A stretch of DNA of 56,572 nucleotides from an uncultured Eubacteriales bacterium (GTDB taxonomy: Bacteria > Bacillota > Clostridia > Oscillospirales > Acutalibacteraceae), in assembly GCA_949299505.1 (NCBI GenBank), contig CASGAS010000001.1:73337-129908 (forward strand). Direction: 5' to 3'. The translations under genes were made by a program, and so were the position numbers. Positions 34,287 to 41,572 of the stretch are shown one piece after another (position 1 is the stretch's first letter; the number at the start of each line of letters is the position of its first letter). The notes under the pieces were generated by a model. The model did no database searches and was not told the origin of the DNA. It was given only the letters and a program-made list of their open reading frames with translations.

Positions 34287-35945
34287 TTATGCAGCTTCTA
34301 TGTGCCAGACCGCGCACGCGCAGGGGGCAAGATGCAGCGTTTCCTGCGGCGCGGCGGGCATGTCGGCGTTTTGCAAGAGCAGCGTCGCCTTTCCCCTGCA
34401 AAGGTCGGCGGGAACGGCGCAGTCGGCGGCCTTTGGCGACAGGCTGCAAACGACCAGCAGTCTTTGTTCGCCCAGCGTCCGTACAAAAGCGAAAATATCC
34501 CGGTTTGCGGCGTCCACAAGCGCAAACGTCCCGTCGCGCACCAGGTCGATGTACCGCTTGCGCACTGCGAGCGCGTCTTTGTAAAAACGGAAGACCGAAT
34601 CCGGGTCGGCCAGCTCCTGTTTTGCGTTGATTTCCCGGTAGTTTTCGTTGACCTTCATCCACGGCGTCCCGGTCGTAAAGCCGGCGTTCGCCGCGTCGTC
34701 CCATTGCATCGGCGTGCGGGCGTGGTCGCGCGCGTAGCGGCGCAGATGGCGCTCGGCAATGTATGCCCCGAGCGGCCCCGCGTACCGACGCACGTCCCGC
34801 AGCAGATTCAGGGACTGAATGTCGCGGTAATCGCCGCGCTGAAAGACGCAGTTTGTCATGCCCAGCTCTTCGCCCTGATACAAAAATGCCGTGCCCTTCT
34901 GGAACAGCAGCGAAGCCGCAAGGCTCTTCGCCGCCGGCACACGCAGCCGCCCTGCGGGTGCGAACCGCGGCAGACTGCGCGGGCGGTCGTGGTTTTCATA
35001 GTACACCGCGCCCCAGGAGGTCTCGGGCAGCGCCTGCCAGCGGGCCAGGATGCCTTTCCATTTGCGCAGGTCGGTTGATTTCTGATTTTTGGCGCAGACC
35101 GTGCCGACCTCGACGTGCTCGAAGTGAAACAGCATGTCCAAAAGGTCTTCGCCCTCTTTGGTGATTTCGCACGCCCGCGGGAAGTCGATGCCCGCCGCCT
35201 CCCCGACTATGAGCGTGTCGTACCGGCTTAACGACCGTTCGGAAAGCTCGCGCATATACGCTTTCCAGTTCGGGCCGACGACCACGTCGCTCTGCTTTGC
35301 GTGGTACAGGTCGGCGGGCTTGGAAATGTAGGTGATGACGTCGCACCTAAAGCCGTCCACGCCCTTTTGCAGCCAGAAATTGCAAATATCCGCCACCTCC
35401 TGGCGGACCTTCGGGTTGTCCCAGTTTAAGTCCGGCTGCTTTTTGCTGAACAGGTGCAGGTAAAACTGCCCGGTCGTCTCGTCATATTCCCATGCCGACC
35501 CGCCGAAGCACGCCCGCCAGCCGTTGGGCGGCCGCTTTTTGTCGGGGCCGGTGCCGTCGCGCCAGATATAGTAGTCGCGGTAGGGGTTGTCCCGGCTTTT
35601 GCGGCTCTCCTCAAACCAGGCGTGCTCGTCGGAGGTGTGGTTGACCACCAAATCCATCAGCACCCGGATGCCGCGGCTGTGAAACGCGTCGAGCATTTTG
35701 TCAAAATCCGCCATCGTGCCGAATTCGTCCATGATGTCGCGGTAATCGCTGATGTCGTAGCCGTTGTCGTCGTTCGGGGACTTGTAGCACGGCGAAAGCC
35801 ATACCGCGTCCACGCCGAGCGTCTTCAAATAGTCGACCTTCTCAAGGATGCCCGGCAGATCGCCGATGCCGTCGCCGTTTGCGTCGAAAAAGCTGCGCGG
35901 ATAAATCTGATAGACAACCGCATCCTTGTACCATCGTGTTTTCAT
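34287..35945 (-). CDS. GH13 alpha-glucosidase, probably oligo-1,6-glucosidase
   Basis: A 552-residue cytosolic glycoside hydrolase of GH13 subfamily 31. It starts WYKDAVVYQIYPRSF; the barrel motifs are LMDLVVNHTSDEH, GFRCDVI with the nucleophile Asp202, IVGEAAG with acid Glu249, and ENHDRPRS with Asp320. The residue after the nucleophile is Val203, which in this subfamily goes with alpha-1,6 bond preference. The start at 35945 follows AAGAGGCG; the open frame runs on upstream into the divergent GNAT gene and is not used. It probably cleaves isomalto-oligosaccharides taken up from outside. No transporter is adjacent. Confidence 0.92.
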   Translation of the reverse strand: MKTRWYKDAVVYQIYPRSFFDANGDGIGDLPGILEKVDYLKTLGVDAVWLSPCYKSPNDDNGYDISDYRDIMDEFGTMADFDKMLDAFHSRGIRVLMDLVVNHTSDEHAWFEESRKSRDNPYRDYYIWRDGTGPDKKRPPNGWRACFGGSAWEYDETTGQFYLHLFSKKQPDLNWDNPKVRQEVADICNFWLQKGVDGFRCDVITYISKPADLYHAKQSDVVVGPNWKAYMRELSERSLSRYDTLIVGEAAGIDFPRACEITKEGEDLLDMLFHFEHVEVGTVCAKNQKSTDLRKWKGILARWQALPETSWGAVYYENHDRPRSLPRFAPAGRLRVPAAKSLAASLLFQKGTAFLYQGEELGMTNCVFQRGDYRDIQSLNLLRDVRRYAGPLGAYIAERHLRRYARDHARTPMQWDDAANAGFTTGTPWMKVNENYREINAKQELADPDSVFRFYKDALAVRKRYIDLVRDGTFALVDAANRDIFAFVRTLGEQRLLVVCSLSPKAADCAVPADLCRGKATLLLQNADMPAAPQETLHLAPCACAVWHIEAA

Positions 35946-35981
35946 GGTATCGCCTCTTTTCGGGATTTTGTCTTTACCGGC

Positions 35982-36010
35982 TTGCGTGCAAAAGCCGGCC
36001 GTGTTACAAT
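35982..36010 (+). promoter_or_regulatory. Promoter of the GNAT gene
   Basis: TTGCGT at 35982-35987, a 17-base spacer ending in TGT, TACAAT at 36005-36010, about 30 bases before the start. Confidence 0.7.
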
Positions 36011-36040
36011 CCGGGTAGGACTTCGTAAGGAGCGAATGCC

Positions 36041-36604
36041 ATGTTTTATCACATCCGCCCGCTTCGCCCGGAGGATATCCCCGCGGTCGAAGCCATTTGC
36101 CTGCACACCGCCGCGCCCGCGCTGCAAAAAACGGCGCGCCGGCGGGAAAGCACCCTGCTGCTGTATAACCGCTGCTACACGCGCACCGAACGGGCGTTTT
36201 GCTTCGTCGCCGCCGAAGAACATGACCGGCCGGTCGGCTACATCCTCTGCGCGCCGCAGCTTGCGCGGTTCCAGCGCGCGTTTTCCGCGGTCGAAGCAAA
36301 AGCGCTTTTGCGTCTTGGCCTGCGGTATTGGGTGCAGGGGCGCGGTGCGTTCGCCCTGCAAAAGCCGTACGAGGCGGCGTATCCCGCGCATTTGCATATC
36401 GACCTTTTGCCCGAAGCCCAGGGGCAGGGCGTCGGCTCCCAGCTGATGCAGACGCTGCTGCAAACGCTCAGGCGCGCCGGCGTGCCCGGGGTGTTTTTGT
36501 GCGTGGGTGCAGACAACGCCCGCGCGATAGCCTTTTATGAAAAGCACGGCTTTACCGTGCTGCGCAGGCTTCCCGGCGGCGTTTGCATGGGCAGACGCTT
36601 ATAG
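36041..36604 (+). CDS. GNAT family N-acetyltransferase
   Basis: A 187-residue acyl-CoA transferase fold. The first half has RPEDIPAVEAICLHTA, and the acetyl-CoA-binding loop appears as PEAQGQGVGSQLMQTLL near residue 130, followed by the GVFLCVGADNARAIAFYEKHGF strand-helix. The substrate cannot be told from sequence; it could be a small amine or a protein N-terminus. AAGGAGCG precedes the ATG. It is divergent from the GH13 gene and its stop lies only three bases from the stop of the convergent Pr6Pr gene, with no terminator between. Confidence 0.9.
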   Translation: MFYHIRPLRPEDIPAVEAICLHTAAPALQKTARRRESTLLLYNRCYTRTERAFCFVAAEEHDRPVGYILCAPQLARFQRAFSAVEAKALLRLGLRYWVQGRGAFALQKPYEAAYPAHLHIDLLPEAQGQGVGSQLMQTLLQTLRRAGVPGVFLCVGADNARAIAFYEKHGFTVLRRLPGGVCMGRRL

Positions 36605-36607
36605 GCG

Positions 36608-37288
36608 TCACTGCGCGCGCTTGCGCGAGCGCCCCAGCAGCCGGTCGATGACAAAGGCCAGGTACCCGAGCGCCAGAAAGACGACCGTCAGCGCCAGAAT
36701 CATCAGCAGGACCTTGCCCCAGCCGAACATATCGACGTCCAGAAACGGATACGGAAAACGACTCTGCCCGCCGTAGCCCGTAAAGGTGGCGGTGCTTACC
36801 TCTGCGCGAATCAGCGCAAAAAGCAGGTACAGATACGGCAGCGCAAGCCACGCAAGCGGGTGCAGGGGCTTGTAGTTGCCTTTTGGGAAAAACAGGAGAT
36901 AATCGAGCACGGTGCCGATGGGCACGACGTAGTGCACAAGCGTGTTGCCCGCAAGCAGGACCGGCGAAACGCTGGAAACGCTCGCCTCCATGACGCCGGT
37001 GAGCATGAAGTGGTACACAAGGCCCGTGACGGTGATGCACATGGTGACCGCGCCCTTTATCAGCGCGTTCTCCCGCGCGGGCTGCACGATTACGAGATAG
37101 GCGAAGTGGAAAAAGCAGACAAGGTTGCTAAGCACGGTGTAGTAGCAAAGCAGCATTTTTGCCCCGCCCAAAGAGCCGACGCCGACGAATTCGAGGATGA
37201 GCCCCGCTTCGCAGGCGAGCAGGAACAGAAGACGGTAAATTTGTTTGACGTGCCGGTTTTTGATGTACATACGCTTGCTTGGGCGCAA
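36608..37288 (-). CDS. Pr6Pr family membrane protein (AIG1/ADTRP-like)
   Basis: A 226-residue protein with six predicted membrane helices, hence the Pr6Pr (six-helix) family related to eukaryotic AIG1 and ADTRP. The closing YPYPFLDVDMFGWGKVL is typical. Thr51 in CYYTVLSNL and His119 in HYVVPIGTVLDY stand where the catalytic Thr and His of AIG1/ADTRP lipid hydrolases lie, so a lipid-hydrolase role is possible. The start is a TTG at 37288 behind AAGGAGAGG at proper spacing. A promoter lies 30 bases upstream. Confidence 0.82.
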   Translation of the reverse strand: MRPSKRMYIKNRHVKQIYRLLFLLACEAGLILEFVGVGSLGGAKMLLCYYTVLSNLVCFFHFAYLVIVQPARENALIKGAVTMCITVTGLVYHFMLTGVMEASVSSVSPVLLAGNTLVHYVVPIGTVLDYLLFFPKGNYKPLHPLAWLALPYLYLLFALIRAEVSTATFTGYGGQSRFPYPFLDVDMFGWGKVLLMILALTVVFLALGYLAFVIDRLLGRSRKRAQ

Positions 37289-37317
37289 AGCGCCTCTCCT
37301 TTTTCAGATTTGAGCCC

Positions 37318-37346
37318 ATTGTAACACGTTTTTTCGGAAGTTTCAA
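37318..37346 (-). promoter_or_regulatory. Promoter of the Pr6Pr gene
   Basis: Minus strand TTGAAA (37346-37341), a 17-base spacer ending in TGT, TACAAT (37323-37318). Confidence 0.72.
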
Positions 37347-37362
37347 TTTTTCCGGCAAACGC

Positions 37363-37391
37363 TTGCAAAAATTTTTGCGATACCCTATAAT
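37363..37391 (+). promoter_or_regulatory. Promoter of rbr
   Basis: TTGCAA at 37363-37368, 17 bases, TATAAT at 37386-37391. No obvious PerR box overlaps it. Confidence 0.78.
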
Positions 37392-37433
37392 GAAAGCGCC
37401 GATGGAAATACTACCGGCAGAAAGGGTGATTTT

Positions 37434-37976
37434 ATGGCCGAACTCAAAGGGTCCAAGACCGAAAAGAATCTGCTTGCAGCGTTTGCAGGCGAGTCGCAGG
37501 CGCACACCAAGTATCTGTATTATGCGTCCAAAGCCAAAAAGGACGGGTATGTGCAGATCGGCGCGCTGTTCGAGGAAACCGCCAAAAATGAAAAGGAGCA
37601 CGCCAAAATCTGGTTTAAGCTTCTGCATGACGGCGCCGTGCCCGCCACGACCGAAAACCTGAAAGACGCGGCGGCCGGTGAAAATTACGAGTGGACCGAC
37701 ATGTACGCGGGCTTTGCCGAGACGGCGCGCGCGGAGGGCTTCGACCACATCGCCCAGCTGTTTGAGGGCGTCGCCGCCATTGAAAAGGAACATGAGGCGC
37801 GCTACCGCAAGCTGCTTTCGAACATCGAGGGCGGGCTTGTGTTCTCGCGTGACGGCGACATGGTCTGGCAGTGCTCGAACTGCGGCCACATTGTCATCGG
37901 CAAAAACGCGCCCGAAGTTTGCCCGGTCTGCGCGCATCCGCAGTCGTATTTCTGCCTGCGCGCCGAGAATTATTAA
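37434..37976 (+). CDS. rbr: Rubrerythrin
   Basis: A 180-residue non-heme di-iron peroxidase that protects anaerobes from hydrogen peroxide. The four-helix domain has the iron ligands in [23 protein letters not shown] and [14 protein letters not shown]. The C-terminal rubredoxin-like domain has CSNCGHI and CPVCAHP, the two CxxC pairs for the electron-transfer iron. GAAAGGG precedes the ATG. A tiny rubredoxin follows after 21 bases and is a likely electron donor. Confidence 0.96.
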   Translation: MAELKGSKTEKNLLAAFAGESQAHTKYLYYASKAKKDGYVQIGALFEETAKNEKEHAKIWFKLLHDGAVPATTENLKDAAAGENYEWTDMYAGFAETARAEGFDHIAQLFEGVAAIEKEHEARYRKLLSNIEGGLVFSRDGDMVWQCSNCGHIVIGKNAPEVCPVCAHPQSYFCLRAENY

Positions 37977-37997
37977 GAAACGGAAAGGAAACGCGCA

Positions 37998-38117
37998 ATG
38001 GCGAAGTATGTTTGCACCGTATGCGGCTACGTCTATGAGGGCGACGAGCTGCCCGCGGATTTTGTCTGCCCGCTGTGCGGCGTAGGCGCCGACCAGTTTG
38101 AAAAGGAAGAGGCCTGA
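37998..38117 (+). CDS. Very short rubredoxin
   Basis: A 39-residue protein that starts [15 protein letters not shown] and continues [19 protein letters not shown]. Both CxxC pairs that bind the single iron of rubredoxin are present. The loop of about 11 residues between them, with the usual DP..GI.PGT.F motif of standard 52-residue rubredoxins, is missing. GGAAAGGAA precedes the ATG. The pairing with rubrerythrin fits an electron-transfer role for peroxide reduction. Confidence 0.88.
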   Translation: MAKYVCTVCGYVYEGDELPADFVCPLCGVGADQFEKEEA

Positions 38118-38136
38118 AAAAGGCAATAAAACACAA

Positions 38137-38174
38137 ACGCCCCCGCAGCTTCCCGGCTGCGGGGGCGTATTTTG
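38137..38174. terminator. Bidirectional terminator after the rubredoxin gene
   Basis: A 13-base perfect stem (ACGCCCCCGCAGC against GCTGCGGGGGCGT) with a six-base loop, then ATTTTG on the plus strand and TTTGTGTTTT on the minus strand. Confidence 0.9.
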
Positions 38175-38187
38175 CTTTGCCCGGGCT

Positions 38188-38703
38188 TCATGCGGCGGAA
38201 AAATCCGTAAAATCCGCCTGCAGGTCCCGGCTCTCCATAATCAGCGTCTGCGGGGCGCCGTCCGCGTCCAGCGCCAGCGTGAAAATATCGCCCGCCGCGG
38301 TTTTGCAGGTGTAGGCCGTGCCGTCGCCGTAGGGCGTCTGCGCGCAGTCCGCTCCGCTTCGCAAAACGGCGAAGGCTTCATACAGGCATTTGGCGAATGC
38401 AGCGTCCGGCAGCAGGGCGGGCGGGGTTTCCAGCGCGATACCCAGGAAAGAGAACCGGACCCCGCCGCTGTCAAGCGTAAGCGACAAGGAACGCAGCGCT
38501 TCGGGGGAGGTCAGCGAAAAGGTTGCCGCGCCGTTTTCGGAAAGCGTGAACGCCGCCTCAACCTGCAGCGCGCCCTGCGTCACATGGACGTTTGCCGAAA
38601 AAGCGGCGGGCAGCGGACAGGCGGTCGTGCGTTTTCCCGCGTCTTCGCAGCCGCTGCAGAAAACAAGCAGCAAAACCGCCAGCAAAGCCCCCGTTCGCCG
38701 CAT
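38188..38703 (-). CDS. Lipoprotein of unknown function, in the position of YdcC/GerS
   Basis: A 171-residue secreted lipoprotein: signal peptide with lipobox VFCSGC (Cys at about residue 19), then a beta-rich domain with alternating strands (SLSLTLDSGGVRF, YTCKTAAGDIFTLALDADG). I do not recognise the domain from sequence. Position is informative: in B. subtilis acpS is followed by ydcC, and in C. difficile the germination lipoprotein gene gerS lies beside alr; here acpS and nnrDE precede it. A GerS- or YdcC-like LolA-type fold is possible but unproven, and no alr follows. GGGGGAG precedes the ATG at 38703. Confidence 0.75.
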   Translation of the reverse strand: MRRTGALLAVLLLVFCSGCEDAGKRTTACPLPAAFSANVHVTQGALQVEAAFTLSENGAATFSLTSPEALRSLSLTLDSGGVRFSFLGIALETPPALLPDAAFAKCLYEAFAVLRSGADCAQTPYGDGTAYTCKTAAGDIFTLALDADGAPQTLIMESRDLQADFTDFSAA

Positions 38704-38716
38704 AGGCGACTCCCCC

Positions 38717-40255
38717 TTATTCCGTGAATCGGGAAAGCACCTGCCCGAGCCCGTCAAGCACACGCGACGGCGTCACGGCGCATTGCGCAAAGTCTTTGCT
38801 TGCGGCTTCGCCCGCGCGCCCATGTATGTGCACGGCGGCAACCGACGCTTCCAGCGGGGAAAGCCCCTGGCACAGAAGCCCAAGCAGCATCCCGGCCAAT
38901 ACGTCTCCGCTGCCCGCAGTCGCAAGCCCGGCGTTCCCCGTAAGGTTGACGGAAAAACGCTTGCCATCCGCCGAAACAACGGTTCCCGCGCCCTTGAGCA
39001 CGACGGTCGCGTCCGTTTTTTCGCACAAAGCTTCGCAGGCCGCCAGACGGTCCGCCTGCACCTCCTGCACCGTGCATCCGAGCAGCCGCGCCGCCTCCCC
39101 GGGGTGCGGGGTCAAAATAACCGGTGCATTTGCTTCCCGCAGCATATCTATGTCGTCGGCAGCCGCATTTATGCCGTCCGCGTCCAAAACGACCGGAACG
39201 GCGGCGTTCTGCAGCACGGCGCGCACCAGCGCCCGCGTGTCGTAGTCCAGCCCCATTCCGCAGCCGATAAGGCAGGCCGTAGAGCCCGCCAGCGCGTCGA
39301 GAAGCTGCTTTTCCGCCTGCGCCGAGATGCGCCCGAAGCGGTTGGATGCAAGCGGCAGCAGCACCTTTTCGGGCACGGCGGCCGTAACGGCCGGATAGGC
39401 GCAGTCCGGGAACGCGAGCCGCACAAGGCCCGCGCCGCAGCTTATGCACCCGCGGCTTGCCAGCAGCGCGGCGCCCGGCATTTCGTAGCTGCCCGCCACC
39501 AGGAGCGCCTTGCCGAAATCTCCCTTGTGCGCGTCGGCGCGCCGGGGCGGGAACAGTTTTTTTATATCTGCGTCGGCAAAGGCAAACACCCGGTTGTACG
39601 GCTTATAAAGCTCTTCCGGGACGCCGATGGACACAACCTCCACTTCGCCGGCGAAGCTGCGCGCCGGATAGGCGGCCAGCGCGGGCTTGAGCGCCATGAC
39701 CGAAACGGTGAGGTCGGCGCAGAACGGCCGGCTTGCAATCGACGGGTCGTCGGCCGAGACGCCGCTTGGCAGGTCGATGGAGACCCGCAGACCGGGGCAG
39801 GTCTCGAGAAAAGCAAACAAAGCCTCCAGCTGCGGCGGAAGCGCGCCGGAAAAGCCGGTTCCGAACACCGCGTCCACGAGCACGCCCGCCTGCTGCAGCA
39901 GCGCGCGCTGCCGTTCGCTGTGCGGGTCGTAGCTTTCGACGGGGATTTCCAGTTCCCGCAGGCGCGTAAACATTTCCTGCGCGTTGTCGGCCCGGGGCGG
40001 CCCCTGCACGAGCAGGACGCGCACGTCGTATCCGTTTTCAAACAGCTTGCGCGCCGCGACGAATCCGTCCCCGCCGTTTTTGCCTTTGCCGCAAAGCAGG
40101 ACGGCCTGGCGTTTGTCCGTTTTGTCCAAACGCGTGCGGATGACCTTGGCGCAGGCCGCGCCCGCATTTTCCATCAGACGCAGGTAGGAAATGCCGCTTT
40201 CATCGGCGGCAGCCTCCAGCGCGCGGATTTGTTCGGATGTCAGAATACGCATCAT
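38717..40255 (-). CDS. nnr: Bifunctional NAD(P)HX epimerase/dehydratase
   Basis: A 512-residue two-domain repair enzyme for hydrated NADH and NADPH. The N-terminal epimerase (about 1-210) has LLCGKGKNGGDGFVAAR and DAVFGTGFSGALP. The C-terminal ADP-dependent dehydratase (about 225-510) has HKGDFGKALLVAGS, PVVLDADGINA, ILTPHPGEAARLLG and the NLTGNAGLATAGSGDVLAG ADP-binding motif. The ATG at 40255 overlaps the acpS stop, with AAAGGAG ten bases upstream; an adjacent ATG could also serve. The acpS-nnr order is common in Firmicutes. Confidence 0.94.
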   Translation of the reverse strand: MMRILTSEQIRALEAAADESGISYLRLMENAGAACAKVIRTRLDKTDKRQAVLLCGKGKNGGDGFVAARKLFENGYDVRVLLVQGPPRADNAQEMFTRLRELEIPVESYDPHSERQRALLQQAGVLVDAVFGTGFSGALPPQLEALFAFLETCPGLRVSIDLPSGVSADDPSIASRPFCADLTVSVMALKPALAAYPARSFAGEVEVVSIGVPEELYKPYNRVFAFADADIKKLFPPRRADAHKGDFGKALLVAGSYEMPGAALLASRGCISCGAGLVRLAFPDCAYPAVTAAVPEKVLLPLASNRFGRISAQAEKQLLDALAGSTACLIGCGMGLDYDTRALVRAVLQNAAVPVVLDADGINAAADDIDMLREANAPVILTPHPGEAARLLGCTVQEVQADRLAACEALCEKTDATVVLKGAGTVVSADGKRFSVNLTGNAGLATAGSGDVLAGMLLGLLCQGLSPLEASVAAVHIHGRAGEAASKDFAQCAVTPSRVLDGLGQVLSRFTE

Positions 40256-40632
40256 ACGGTAGGGTCTCCTTTCTCTTGCGCCGTGACCATGGCGGCGGCG
40301 AGCGCGTCGGTGTGCGTAATGCTCAGCGAAACGATAAGCCCGCGCTTTTGCACAAGGGCTTCGGCGTTTCCGGAAAAGGCGAAATACGGCGCGCCGAGCG
40401 CGTCGTGCAGCACCTCGACCTCCGACAGCCGAAAGCCGCGTATCCCGGTGCCCAGCGCCTTTGCAAACGCCTCTTTCGCGGCGAAAGCGCCGGCGAGCTG
40501 CTCGGTGCGCTTGCCGCGCGCCTCCCATTCGGCGCGTTCCCTGTCGCCGAAGACGCGCCCAAGGAACGCCGGATTTTCGCAGGAGCGCCGGATGCGTTCG
40601 ATTTCCACAAGGTCTATTCCGTTTCGCACCAT
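40252..40632 (-). CDS. acpS: Holo-[acyl-carrier-protein] synthase
   Basis: A 126-residue enzyme that transfers 4'-phosphopantetheine from CoA to a serine of acyl carrier protein. It starts MVRNGIDLVEIERI with the Mg-binding Asp, and FAAKEAFAKALGTGI holds the catalytic Glu-Lys motif. SLSITHTDALAAAMV closes the fold. AAAAGGAGG precedes the ATG. First gene of the acpS-nnrDE-lipoprotein unit. Confidence 0.95.
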   Translation of the reverse strand: MVRNGIDLVEIERIRRSCENPAFLGRVFGDRERAEWEARGKRTEQLAGAFAAKEAFAKALGTGIRGFRLSEVEVLHDALGAPYFAFSGNAEALVQKRGLIVSLSITHTDALAAAMVTAQEKGDPTV

Positions 40633-40665
40633 GCCGCGCCTCCTTTTTTATACAGTTTTTTCTTT

Positions 40666-40674
40666 ATTGTAGCA
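40666..40674 (-). promoter_or_regulatory. Possible extended -10 promoter of acpS
   Basis: Minus strand TGCTACAAT; the region 17 bases upstream (TTTTCG) is a poor -35, so this would depend on the TG extension. Confidence 0.45.
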
Positions 40675-40709
40675 TATTTTTTCGGCGGCGAAAAGCGTGA
40701 AAATATGGT

Positions 40710-40737
40710 TTGCATTCCGCCGCAGATATGGTAAAAT
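40710..40737 (+). promoter_or_regulatory. Promoter of nagB
   Basis: TTGCAT at 40710-40715, a 16-base spacer ending in TGG, TAAAAT at 40732-40737. Confidence 0.65.
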
Positions 40738-40783
40738 AAGGGCGCAAGAATTTTTCAAAGCAAGAAAGAGCAAGGTGAGTCCC

Positions 40784-41503
40784 ATGCAACTGGTCATTAT
40801 GGAAAATGCCGCCGCCATCGGCGAAGCGGCCGGGAAGCTGTTTGTTGACGCAATCCATCAAAAGCCCGACATCGTTTTAGGGCTTGCGACGGGCGCGTCG
40901 CCTATCCCGACCTACCAATATATCTACAAGGCATACGAGCGCGGCGAGGTCAGCTTAAAGCACGTTACGACCTACAATTTGGACGAGTATGTCGGGCTGC
41001 CCCGCGACGACAAAAACAGCTATTATACCTTTATGCACCGCGAGCTGTTCGACCACACCGACATTCAGGAAGAGAACGTGCATTTTCTCGACGGCAACGC
41101 CGCCGACGTGGAGGCGGAGTGTGCGCGCTATGACGAGCAGCTCACCAAAGCGGGCGTGGACATCCAGCTGCTCGGCGTCGGCCGCAACGGCCACATCGGC
41201 TTTAACGAGCCGTCCATCTGCTTTACGCGCGGCGCTTTTAAGGTGAAGCTCACCGAAAGCACCATTGAGGCGAACTCCCAGTATTTCGACGAGAACCCGA
41301 TGCCGCATTATGCGCTGACGATGGGCGTCGGCTCCATCATGAAGGCGAAAAAGATTGTGATGATTGCAACCGGCGCGGCTAAGGCCGACGCCATGGCGGC
41401 GATGGTGAAGGGCGAGGTCACCCCGGTCTGCCCGGCGTCGATTCTCCAGTTCCACCAGGACGTAATCGTCTATATGGACAAAGAGGCCGCGCGGCTTCTG
41501 TAA
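40784..41503 (+). CDS. nagB: Glucosamine-6-phosphate deaminase
   Basis: A 239-residue enzyme that turns glucosamine-6-phosphate into fructose-6-phosphate and ammonia. LGLATGASPIPTY, TYNLDEYVGL with the catalytic Asp, and LGVGRNGHIGFNEP are all present. Length is normal. The ATG at 40784 follows AAGGTGAG; an open frame upstream covers the promoter and is not coding. nagA and a PTS gene are not adjacent, so it may serve amino-sugar salvage from cell wall or host glycans. Confidence 0.95.
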   Translation: MQLVIMENAAAIGEAAGKLFVDAIHQKPDIVLGLATGASPIPTYQYIYKAYERGEVSLKHVTTYNLDEYVGLPRDDKNSYYTFMHRELFDHTDIQEENVHFLDGNAADVEAECARYDEQLTKAGVDIQLLGVGRNGHIGFNEPSICFTRGAFKVKLTESTIEANSQYFDENPMPHYALTMGVGSIMKAKKIVMIATGAAKADAMAAMVKGEVTPVCPASILQFHQDVIVYMDKEAARLL

Positions 41504-41527
41504 ACCCAAAGAGCTTTACACAAAGCA

Positions 41528-41568
41528 AAAAAACACCGCGGACGGATGCTTGCCGTCCGCGGTGCTTT
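41528..41568. terminator. Bidirectional terminator between nagB and fhs
   Basis: Twelve-base stem CACCGCGGACGG against CCGTCCGCGGTG (41534-41564). On the minus strand it is followed by a TTTTTTT run, on the plus strand by CTTTGCGTTT, so it is stronger for fhs. Confidence 0.88.
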
Positions 41569-41572
41569 GCGT

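Noticed and set aside
35946..36299. Upstream extension of the GH13 gene to 36299
   Set aside because: It would cover the divergent GNAT promoter and gene start. GH13 proteins of this type begin with WYKDAVVYQIYPRSF, which follows the ATG at 35945.
40256..40528. Upstream extension of nnrDE into acpS
   Set aside because: Overlaps the well-supported acpS frame; the epimerase domain starts at MRIL, right at the ATGA overlap.
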